Source of the DNA: Gammaproteobacteria bacterium
Lineage (GTDB): Bacteria > Pseudomonadota > Gammaproteobacteria > Pseudomonadales > Azotimanducaceae
Direction of reading: 5' to 3'
Length of the DNA: 9,627 bases
Assembly (NCBI GenBank): GCA_027295975.1
Contig: JAPUJX010000196.1
Location: 1 to 9,627, forward strand
Under the pieces are notes generated by a model. The model did not search any database. It had not been told where the DNA came from and was given only the letters and a program-made list of their open reading frames with translations. Positions 1 to 5,675 of the stretch are shown here, piece after piece (position 1 is the stretch's first letter; each line of letters starts with the position of its first letter). The translations under genes were made by a program, and so were the position numbers.

Positions 1-1623
1 ACTGTGGAGACCGTACCGTTGAGCACCCGGATAGATTTCACGGAGCTAACGGACGTCTCCGAGTTCCTGACTATTGCAACCGTGCCGGCGGGACTATACG
101 AAAGTGTGGTTCTGACGATGGACTTCGGCTCCGCTGACGTCTTCGTGCAGGATGCGAACGGCAATGGTGTTGCAGCCGATGTGGTGGGCGAGGATGGCAA
201 TCCCATAAACGTGTTGCAGATGCGGTTGAATCTCACTACGTCAGATGTGATACGGATTTCCCCAGCGGTTCCCGCGGCATTCAGCCTCGACTTCGACCTG
301 GACGTGTCAAACGATATCGACCTGACCACCACTCCTCCCACGGTTACCGTAATGCCGTTTCTGCTGGCCATGCCGGAACTCGATCGGGATCGCGAACATC
401 GATTACGAGGCGTGCTTACCTCCGTCGATGAAATTGAATCGACCATTACCTTGAAGGTGCGCCCGTTTCTACACCGCGTGGGAGACTTCGGCCAGTTTAC
501 GTTTTCCGTGGACGAAGACACCCAATATGAGGTGGACGTCGTGGGTTATACGGGAAATCCGGGTTTGGCCGCCATGGCGGGCCTCGATGAGAACGCGCCG
601 GTGATCGCCCACGGCCAGATTACCGATGCTGGCTTTTTGGCCAACACGGTACTTGCGGGATCCAGCGTACCCTGGACGGACGGTGACGTAGTCAAGGGAG
701 TGGTCGCAGCGCGAAGCGGTGATGTACTTACCGTTCAAGGCGCGCGCGTCGACGCCGCCGACGGCAGAGATGTTTTTCGTGGGTCTCTATCCGTCATCCT
801 GGGTGAACTTACGACGGTCACCGCTCTCGGCGTCGACCATGCAGATTTCGACAAGGATTCTATTTCCGTTGGACAGCGCGTGGTTGTATTTGGTGAACTG
901 GCCGACGATGGATCGATTGATGCCGGTGAGGGTCATGTGCGCATGTTGATGAACCAACTGACGGCACAAGTCGTGGAAGCCGATCCACTCGCCGTGGACC
1001 TCTTTTATCTGAACGGTCGACATCCGCAGGTTTACGATTTCACGGGTACCGGCGCCACAGCCGAAGAAGATGCCGACCCGGATTTCTACGAGATTGATAC
1101 GTCGACGCTCGGGTTGACCAATATCGAGAATGGCGACCTGGTGCGTGTTCGCGGGCTTGTAAATGACTTTGCCATGGCGCCGCCTGATTACAACGCTCGC
1201 ACCGTAATCGATTTGGATACGGATACCCGGGCTGCAAGCTTACGCGTCGGCTGGGAAAGTGGCACGACCATGCCGTTCAGCACCTTGTCGAGCGAACGAA
1301 TCGACTTGGAACTGTCGGAAGCCAGGGTCGTTTTGCAACTCCAGGGCGTACGGATCGACATCAACAACCCCATTGATTCACTGGCTCTGGTGGCACCAGG
1401 ATCCGATCGTTCAGGTTTATATGCGGTTAAGGTTCGTGGTACGGACGAGATCCATCTGTTTCGCTCGTTTGCGGACCTGATTGACGAGCTCACGGCGCGG
1501 CTCGATGCAGGGAATTTGTTGCATCGCATCGGAGCCCACGGTGGCTACAATAGCACTACCGGGGAGCTGACCACTGGACGAGCAAGCTTTGAGTTCGGAG
1601 CACCAGAGCCAACCGATAGCTAA
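1..1623 (+). CDS. DUF4382-type envelope protein with DUF5666-like repeats, 5'-truncated by window edge
   Basis: The frame is open to the left edge (codon 1 is ACT). The GTG at 4 is therefore probably internal, and the true N-terminus, presumably with a signal peptide or lipobox, lies outside the window. About 540 residues are visible. Residues 1-125 (counted from the GTG) resemble the end of a DUF4382 domain, with the phrase VPAGLYESVVLTMDFGSADV. From about residue 130 onward there are repeated beta-rich modules built around RLRGVLTSVD, VKGVVAARSGDVLTV and VRVRGLVNDF. Each has the gene-family look of DUF5666 (G-V-V/L followed by short alternating strands and a DxxT-type turn). The protein is acidic and has no transmembrane segment in this part. 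By family, such proteins are exported or surface lipoproteins of unknown function. A hairpin separates it from the sigma factor cluster, so I do not assign it to that operon. Family call moderate, coding status high. Confidence 0.75.
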   Translation, partial: TVETVPLSTRIDFTELTDVSEFLTIATVPAGLYESVVLTMDFGSADVFVQDANGNGVAADVVGEDGNPINVLQMRLNLTTSDVIRISPAVPAAFSLDFDLDVSNDIDLTTTPPTVTVMPFLLAMPELDRDREHRLRGVLTSVDEIESTITLKVRPFLHRVGDFGQFTFSVDEDTQYEVDVVGYTGNPGLAAMAGLDENAPVIAHGQITDAGFLANTVLAGSSVPWTDGDVVKGVVAARSGDVLTVQGARVDAADGRDVFRGSLSVILGELTTVTALGVDHADFDKDSISVGQRVVVFGELADDGSIDAGEGHVRMLMNQLTAQVVEADPLAVDLFYLNGRHPQVYDFTGTGATAEEDADPDFYEIDTSTLGLTNIENGDLVRVRGLVNDFAMAPPDYNARTVIDLDTDTRAASLRVGWESGTTMPFSTLSSERIDLELSEARVVLQLQGVRIDINNPIDSLALVAPGSDRSGLYAVKVRGTDEIHLFRSFADLIDELTARLDAGNLLHRIGAHGGYNSTTGELTTGRASFEFGAPEPTDS

Positions 1624-1633
1624 CCAGCGATCA

Positions 1634-1659
1634 ACGCCGGGGGCGCGAGCCTCCGGCGT
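1634..1659 (+). other. Intercistronic hairpin upstream of the sigma factor gene
   Basis: ACGCCGGGGG at 1634-1643 pairs with CCTCCGGCGT at 1650-1659 across a 6-nt loop. This gives a 10-bp stem with one G-U pair. It begins 11 nt after the upstream stop codon and ends 15 nt before the sigma factor start. No T-tract follows, so it is not a textbook Rho-independent terminator. It could protect the 3' end of the upstream transcript, attenuate read-through, or be a decayed terminator. Confidence 0.5.
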
Positions 1660-1674
1660 CGCCGTGAGAAAGTC

Positions 1675-2217
1675 ATGAGCACAGCGGCGGAGATGAATCG
1701 GTTTCTGGCAGATGTTGAAAAGAGGGCTTTTCGAATGGCACAAGTAGCAGTCAAAGACGCTGACGAAGCCCTTGATATCGTTCAGGACGCGATGTTCACG
1801 CTGGTACGAAAATACTCTGAAAAACCCCACGATGAGTGGCGTCCCTTGTTCTACCGTATTCTGCAGAACAGGATTACGGATTCCCATCGGCGCAACACCG
1901 TCAGATCCCGGGTTTTTGCCTTCTTCACGCCACGAGGGGAAGATGGTGAAACCTTTGATCCCGTTGCGCAGGCCCCCGGCCGGGCAAGCGCGACTCCGCA
2001 CATACGCGCGGAGCTGGATGGTGCGACGGAGGAATTGCAGGTTGCCGTGGAGCGTCTACCTAGAAGACAACAGCAGGCGTTTCTACTGCGCGCTCTGGAG
2101 GGTCTGAGCGTAGCGGACACGGCCCGAGCGATGAAATGTTCGGGTGGCAGCGTAAAAACGCATTATTCGCGCGCCGTGCATAACTTACGTGAGGTGCTCA
2201 AGGAGCATTGGTCATGA
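1675..2217 (+). CDS. ECF-type sigma-70 family RNA polymerase sigma factor
   Basis: A 180-residue protein of normal length for a two-domain (ECF-like) sigma factor. Region 2 spans about residues 10-75 and contains the core-binding signature DIVQDAMF (34-41) and the stretch WRPLFYRILQNRITDSHRR (55-73). A roughly 40-residue linker follows. Region 4 (about 118-177) begins VERLPRRQQQAFLLRALEG, and its helix-turn-helix is SVADTARAMKCSGGSVKTHYSRA (split around residues 145-167), which would contact the -35 element. The ATG at 1675 is preceded only by a weak GAGAA 4 nt away. The stop codon overlaps the next gene's start in an ATGA arrangement, so the downstream membrane protein is probably its co-regulated partner. 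The promoter it recognises cannot be told from the window. Function is confident; the stimulus is unknown. Confidence 0.95.
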   Translation: MSTAAEMNRFLADVEKRAFRMAQVAVKDADEALDIVQDAMFTLVRKYSEKPHDEWRPLFYRILQNRITDSHRRNTVRSRVFAFFTPRGEDGETFDPVAQAPGRASATPHIRAELDGATEELQVAVERLPRRQQQAFLLRALEGLSVADTARAMKCSGGSVKTHYSRAVHNLREVLKEHWS

Positions 2218-2582
2218 GTAACGACAACACCGAGGGTTCAGACGCGGATTTCGAAAAACGTGCACAGAAAGTTCTGAGAGCGGGCGCCAACGATTTACCG
2301 CCCGAGGTAAATGAGCGACTGGTTGCCATGCGGCGCGGGGCGGTTCAGGAATTGGAAGCGCGGTCGAGCCAGCGATGGCAGACCCGGTGGTTCTGGGCAC
2401 CGGTAGGAGTCACTGCCGCGGTTGCTCTTGCACTGGGTTTGTTTTTATTTTCCGGTGACACGCCGATACCGATGTTCGACGATCTCGATGAAGTACAGTT
2501 TGCGGCCACCCGGGATATGGAAATGCTGGAAGAACTGGAATTTCTCGCCTGGATGGAGGAAGAGGCACGCAATGCGGGTTAG
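2214..2582 (+). CDS. DUF3619-like single-pass membrane protein, possible anti-sigma partner
   Basis: 122 residues from ATG 2214. This start is chosen because AAGGAG at 2200-2205 sits 8 nt upstream, and because the ATG overlaps the sigma factor stop (ATGA). An in-frame TTG at 2208 is too close to that site. The N-terminal 58 residues are soluble and charged, with the phrase LPPEVNERLVAMRRGAVQEL typical of DUF3619-type proteins. One transmembrane helix lies at about 59-79 (FWAPVGVTAAVALALGLFLF). The C-terminal 40 residues are acidic and probably periplasmic, ending in a segment like LEELEFLAWMEEE. By position and topology it could hold the sigma factor at the membrane. However, I see no ZAS zinc motif or known anti-sigma signature, so that role is an inference from context. 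The next gene starts inside its last codons. Confidence 0.85.
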   Translation: MSNDNTEGSDADFEKRAQKVLRAGANDLPPEVNERLVAMRRGAVQELEARSSQRWQTRWFWAPVGVTAAVALALGLFLFSGDTPIPMFDDLDEVQFAATRDMEMLEELEFLAWMEEEARNAG

Positions 2583-2859
2583 CTCACCAGGATCCGGAGT
2601 CATTGGTGGGTTGCTGCTGTCCGCAACCATGGTGTGTACACCTTGTAGCGCCAGTGAAGACGGTGCGGGGATACCCGGAGATTTCCTCGAGTACCTTGGC
2701 ACGCTGGTGGATCACGACGGTGAGTGGGTGGACGCACTCGAATTGGCCGACGGCGCCATGCCGGATGGCGATGGGCAACAAACGTCGGAACCAGAAAGTG
2801 ATGATCTCGCAAGTTCGTCGAACATGTCGTCCACCACTGACGACGAGGCGGAGGAGTAG
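2572..2859 (+). CDS. Small exported acidic protein of the sigma factor cluster
   Basis: 95 residues starting at ATG 2572, inside the end of the preceding gene (11-nt overlap). Purine-rich GGAGGAAGAGG at 2555-2565 is the likely ribosome site. Residues 1-27 look like a signal peptide: a short basic start, then a hydrophobic core VIGGLLLSATMV, then a CSA-type signal peptidase I site near residue 27. The cysteine at 22 lacks a good lipobox. The mature part begins with a conserved-looking block FLEYLGTLVDHDGEWVD (38-54), a pattern I associate with small proteins next to DUF3106 genes. It then becomes a low-complexity acidic and serine tail with many D and E and almost no basic residues. No enzymatic motif is visible. 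Its position between a membrane protein and the basic DUF3106 protein suggests a periplasmic binding or regulatory role, which is inference. Confidence 0.8.
   Translation: MRVSSPGSGVIGGLLLSATMVCTPCSASEDGAGIPGDFLEYLGTLVDHDGEWVDALELADGAMPDGDGQQTSEPESDDLASSSNMSSTTDDEAEE
2850..2856 (+). promoter_or_regulatory. Ribosome binding site GGAGGAG for the DUF3106 gene
   Basis: GGAGGAG lies in the last codons of the upstream gene (glutamate codons). It is 5 nt before ATG 2862, 2 nt before the alternative GTG 2859 and 11 nt before ATG 2868. The spacing favours ATG 2862. Confidence 0.7.
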
Positions 2860-2861
2860 TG

Positions 2862-3479
2862 ATGACAATGCGGACTGAACCTGCAAATTTCCGTGGATTT
2901 CGAGGGTTGCTCGTGATCGGGGTTTTGATGGTCAGCGGTTTTGCCTACGCTGCCGAATGGAGCCAGTTCAGCGAAGCCGAGCGCGAACTGCTCAATGGTT
3001 ATGAATCGCAGTGGTCGGAGCTTTCGAGTGAACACCAGGACCGGCTCGCGTTGGGCGCGCAACGCTGGTTGGACATGGATCGAGATCAACGGACTAAGAT
3101 GAAGCGCCGTTTTGATACCTGGCAGGCTTTGCCTAAAGGACGCCAGACCCTGTTGATGAAACGCCTCGACGAATTTCGCCAGTTGACCCCGCAACAACAG
3201 CGGCGGATGCGCGACCGTTTCCGTATTTTCAACGACCTGTCTGAGACTCAAAAAAAGCAACTCAGGAATCGTTTCAAAAACCTGTCTTCCCAGGATCGAG
3301 CGCGCGCTCTCGAGCGACTGAAACGCCGCGCCCGGAATGCCCGGGACGCACGATCGTCGCGAGACGCGGGAATGCCGCGAGACGCGCAATCGCCGCGAAA
3401 CGCGCAATCGTCGCGAGACGCGCAATCGCAACGCAGAACGGATGTGCGTCCGCAACCCACGCCGCCAAGAAAAGATTAG
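2862..3479 (+). CDS. DUF3106 domain-containing exported basic protein
   Basis: 205 residues from ATG 2862. Residues 1-31 form a signal peptide (hydrophobic GLLVIGVLMVSGFAYAA, cleavage near AYA-A), so the protein is periplasmic. Residues 32-145 match the DUF3106 pattern, with repeated units of an aromatic residue, two residues, L/M, then charged residues and R. The aromatics fall at W33, W51, W69, W87, F105, F123 and F138, almost exactly every 18 residues, which suggests stacked helical hairpins. Residues 146-205 are extremely Arg-rich and low in complexity, including a six-residue repeat of the RDAQSS type, and end in a proline-rich tail. It is the last gene of the sigma factor cluster. DUF3106 proteins have no established biochemical role that I know of. 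The positive charge contrasts with the acidic small protein encoded just upstream. Confidence 0.88.
   Translation: MTMRTEPANFRGFRGLLVIGVLMVSGFAYAAEWSQFSEAERELLNGYESQWSELSSEHQDRLALGAQRWLDMDRDQRTKMKRRFDTWQALPKGRQTLLMKRLDEFRQLTPQQQRRMRDRFRIFNDLSETQKKQLRNRFKNLSSQDRARALERLKRRARNARDARSSRDAGMPRDAQSPRNAQSSRDAQSQRRTDVRPQPTPPRKD
3345..3434 (+). repeat. Five-unit 18-bp tandem repeat inside the DUF3106 gene
   Basis: Units of the type GACGCGCAATCGTCGCGA begin at 3345, 3363, 3381, 3399 and 3417. The third and fourth differ by few bases, and the last is degenerate at its end. In frame, each unit encodes six residues of the DAQSSR type. The period is a multiple of three, so copy-number change would keep the frame. 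Confidence 0.85.
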
Positions 3480-3499
3480 CCGATCCTGGGAGATACATC

Positions 3500-3760
3500 A
3501 TAGCCATTCACGGATCCTGCCTCTGCCGCGGAGTCGAGTATCAAGTCGACGGTCCTGTTAATCGCATGGTTAACTGTCACTGCTCAATCTGTCGCAAAGC
3601 TTCAGGCGCGGCCTATGCAACAATCGCGTTTGCCAGAGCAGAAGATTTCAGGTGGCGCAAGGGAGAAGATCTGATCGGTCGGTACGAAACTCCTGCCAAC
3701 GGCAGCCGGTCGTTTTGTACGAAGTGCGGCAGCAAGTTACCGCGCATCAGGGGCTATTGA
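3500..3760 (+). pseudogene. Remnant of a GFA/CENP-V-family zinc-binding protein
   Basis: The frame encodes the N-terminal two thirds of a GFA (glutathione-dependent formaldehyde-activating enzyme-like) domain. The three cysteine clusters are present: SCLC at 3515-3526, NCHCSIC after ATG 3566, and FCTKCGSKLP near the end. The only canonical start, ATG 3566, would drop the first CxC pair. Homology runs upstream to an ATA at 3500, with GGGAGA at 3488-3493 placed 6 nt before it. The ancestral start was therefore probably an ATG that has changed to ATA. The frame stops after LPRIRGY, whereas family members usually continue 40-50 residues with further beta strands. The leftward neighbour's stop lies only 18 bp beyond, leaving no room for the missing part. 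If translated from 3566 it would be a 64-residue fragment. Probably non-functional. Confidence 0.7.
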
Positions 3761-3778
3761 CCGGTTGCGAAACAGAAG

Positions 3779-5407
3779 CTAATCGATTCCGGCCTTCTTC
3801 AAGCCTCCGACGAGGCCCTGCTGAAACCTGGGATGCGCATAGTTCCATTTCCGTTCTATTTCAGCTACAGAAATGTCGGACCTTGCTTTCTGCGCCTTGT
3901 GCCATGCTTCAGCGGCCTCTGCCGGGCGTCCGAGATAACCCAGGACGTTTGCCTTCTCATACCAGAAAAGTGTACCCGTTGAATCGAGGGAGAGCGCCTT
4001 GTCCAGATTTGTATCAGCACCCTCATAGTCGCCTATGACCACCTGCGATCGCGCCAACGCCGCGTACCTCGCACCGACCTCGGGATCGCGTGGACTGAGT
4101 TTGATGCAATATAGATAGTGTTCAACTGCTTCCTCAAAACGTCCCGCAATGTTGCCCAGCCCACCAAGCATCAGGTGATATCTGGGCAGGTTTTTTGCGT
4201 AGTCCGAAGCCCTGTTTATCAACATCTCCGCCTGCTTCCGATCGCGTGGCACAAGCCCCTGGGCGCAATCAACCAGAACGACCGGATCTCTTGGTGCCAA
4301 TCTGAGGGCCACTTCCGCCTGCTCGGCCGCTTCTTTGCGAGCCGCTTGAGGCTCGCGAACCAGGCCGGACTGAGCTTCACTTCCGAGAATAGAGGCGAGC
4401 CTCGATCGCGCTTTTGCGAAGTTTGGGTCGAGCTCGATTGCACGTCGCAATTCGCGAAGACGATCCCCTAGTTCATCAGCGCCGAAAGGCATGGATCCTC
4501 TCAGATAATGGCCCCAGGCATCCAGGTCTTCGACGGGCTTTTCGCGGGTGCGGGCTTGTGCCAGGGCTCTGATCTCGCCGCCCAGGATTGAGACAATCTC
4601 ATGGGATACTTCGTCCTGAACGTCGAAAATCTCTTCGACATTGCGGTCAAACGACTCGGACCAGAGGTGCCCGCAGGTCTCGGTCTCGATGAGTTGTACC
4701 GTGATCTTGAGCCGGTCGCCCAGTCGTCGCATGGTGCCCTGCAATAGGTAACGCACACCAAGATCGATGCCAACCTGGCGAGGGTCAACAGGTTGTCCCT
4801 TGTAAGTGAACGTCGAGTTGCGTGCGATTACAAAAAAGTCGGGCACCTGGCTCAAGAGCATCGTAATGTCTTCTGTCATGCCGTCTGCCAGCAACTCCTG
4901 TTGGCGGTCGTCGGACAGGTTTTCGAAATGCAGGATGGCAATTGACGGCTGATCTGTTGTGACATCGGGTCTCACCGGCGCTGAACTCCGGGTACCTGTG
5001 GACGTTTTGCCGTTGGCGTCCAGCGCATGAGCGATTCCGCTCAACAGCATTGCGAATTCGGTCCGACTGTTATGAGTCCTGGGCCAATCACTAATGTCCG
5101 CAGCCTGTGTTCGACGGAAGGCGAGGGGCACTTCCACTGGATCGAGCAGCACAGGAACGAGGATGTTACGGTTGAGGCCCTCGTGCGCCTCGGTCTGAAC
5201 CCACTCCGAGTTTACGGAATTTGATGTCCACATCACGACAACGCAAGATGCTTTCGAAATTGCATCCTGAATGGAGCGGTCGAAGCTGCTGCCAGGCAGA
5301 ATCGCTCGGTCCCACCACACCGACCAACCCTGTCCCTCCAAGGCCTGCACAATTGGCTGGATTCGTTGGCGATCCTTGCTGGAGTAGCTGACAAAAATAT
5401 CTGCCAT
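3779..5407 (-). CDS. TIR domain / TolB-like (COG5616) / TPR fusion protein
   Basis: 542 residues. ATG at 5407 is supported by GAAAGG (5420-5415) 7 nt upstream. Residues 1-130 form a TIR domain: IFVSYSSKDR (4-13), a BB-loop-like WWDRAILPGS (31-40), and NSEWVQTEAHEGL (66-78). In that last stretch E73 is at the place of the catalytic glutamate of NAD-cleaving bacterial TIRs. Residues 131-151 are a flexible linker. Residues 152-285 match the TolB N-terminal-like domain (COG5616) often found behind adenylate cyclase or CadC-type DNA-binding domains: PSIAILHFENLSDD, DGMTEDITMLLS, YLLQGTMRRLGDRLKITVQL and WSESFDR. Residues 290-540 contain about five TPR-like helical pairs, for example AIELDPNFAKA, EEAVEHYLYCIKLSPRDPE and YEGADTNLDKALSLD. 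No cyclase catalytic domain, signal peptide or transmembrane helix is visible, so it is cytoplasmic. It could be an NAD-consuming stress or defence protein, or a signalling scaffold. The gene stands alone with no visible defence partner. Confidence 0.92.
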   Translation of the reverse strand: MADIFVSYSSKDRQRIQPIVQALEGQGWSVWWDRAILPGSSFDRSIQDAISKASCVVVMWTSNSVNSEWVQTEAHEGLNRNILVPVLLDPVEVPLAFRRTQAADISDWPRTHNSRTEFAMLLSGIAHALDANGKTSTGTRSSAPVRPDVTTDQPSIAILHFENLSDDRQQELLADGMTEDITMLLSQVPDFFVIARNSTFTYKGQPVDPRQVGIDLGVRYLLQGTMRRLGDRLKITVQLIETETCGHLWSESFDRNVEEIFDVQDEVSHEIVSILGGEIRALAQARTREKPVEDLDAWGHYLRGSMPFGADELGDRLRELRRAIELDPNFAKARSRLASILGSEAQSGLVREPQAARKEAAEQAEVALRLAPRDPVVLVDCAQGLVPRDRKQAEMLINRASDYAKNLPRYHLMLGGLGNIAGRFEEAVEHYLYCIKLSPRDPEVGARYAALARSQVVIGDYEGADTNLDKALSLDSTGTLFWYEKANVLGYLGRPAEAAEAWHKAQKARSDISVAEIERKWNYAHPRFQQGLVGGLKKAGID

Positions 5408-5481
5408 TTCCGTACCTTTCGAAGGGTGGGGAAGTTGCCATTGCGCGACAACATAGCGATTCCAGGGTGTATTGGGTAGCA

Positions 5482-5527
5482 GATCTTCAACCGCGAATCA
5501 TGTGCCGCGGCCGTCCCTGTTGAGATC
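5482..5527. repeat. Imperfect inverted repeat in the TIR/lyase intergenic region
   Basis: The left arm is GATCT-t-CAAC-CGCG (5482-5495). The right arm is CGCG (5506-5509), an unpaired stretch, then GTTGAGATC (5519-5527). Together they give about 13 pairs with bulges. It lies 75 bp or more upstream of the TIR gene start and could be an operator or a leader structure. Confidence 0.45.
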
Positions 5528-5541
5528 CGCCAATGGCACCT

Positions 5542-5565
5542 CGGTGGTGAAGGTTTCGGCCACCG
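5542..5565. repeat. GC-rich hairpin in the TIR/lyase intergenic region
   Basis: CGGTGG at 5542-5547 pairs perfectly with CCACCG at 5560-5565 across a 12-nt loop, with possible G-U extensions at both ends. No T-tract follows on either strand. Confidence 0.4.
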
Positions 5566-5579
5566 GAGAAAACGGCCCG

Positions 5580-5599
5580 TGGGTAACGGCGCTTACCCA
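5580..5599. promoter_or_regulatory. Candidate operator palindrome TGGGTAA-N6-TTACCCA
   Basis: A perfect 7-bp inverted repeat with a 6-bp centre, ending 9 bp before the -35-like element of the CoA lyase promoter. The size and symmetry suit a dimeric regulator. The binding protein is unknown, and no regulator gene is in the window. Confidence 0.45.
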
Positions 5600-5608
5600 A
5601 CCTTTGAA

Positions 5609-5636
5609 TTGACCCCGGTGTTTCACTTACTCTACT
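5609..5636 (+). promoter_or_regulatory. Predicted sigma-70-like promoter for the CoA ester lyase
   Basis: TTGACC (5609-5614, five of six to consensus) and TCTACT (5631-5636, four of six) are separated by 16 bp. Transcription would begin near 5643, about 30 nt before the coding start. Predicted by eye only. Confidence 0.4.
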
Positions 5637-5675
5637 CACCCACTGAAACCCCGCGACGGTTACCAGGTGGACCAG

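Larger units (their letters stand above)
5498..5626 (-). other. Possible gene remnant or small ORF with coding-like composition
   Basis: A 42-codon frame starts at GTG 5626 and stops at TGA 5498-5500. The translation includes THGPFSPVAETFTTEVPLAD, which reads like protein rather than random sequence, and most third positions in its second half are G or C. After the TGA the same frame stays open, without a start codon, right into the TIR gene's ATG. I do not recognise a family. It may be the relic of an older gene or a longer upstream part of the TIR reading frame, or it may be chance. It overlaps the promoter and inverted repeats described for the opposite strand. Confidence 0.25.

Noticed and set aside
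1417..2001. 194-codon minus-strand open frame across the end of the envelope protein and the sigma factor
   Set aside because: It overlaps two well-supported genes and the hairpin between them, and shows no recognisable protein pattern.
2712..3455. Long minus-strand open frame opposite the DUF3106 gene, with RVSRRLRVSRR-like repeats
   Set aside because: It is the antisense image of the 18-bp repeat and the Arg-rich coding sequence. It has no family resemblance, and the plus-strand frame has a signal peptide, ribosome site and operon context.
3337..3561. 74-codon plus-strand frame within the repeat-rich end of the DUF3106 gene
   Set aside because: An alternative-frame reading of the 18-bp repeat (RETRNRRETRNR pattern), with no ribosome site and no family signal.
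3566..3760. ATG 3566 as the true start of an intact small GFA-like protein
   Set aside because: It would remove the first CxC zinc pair while homology clearly continues upstream, and the C-terminus is missing as well.
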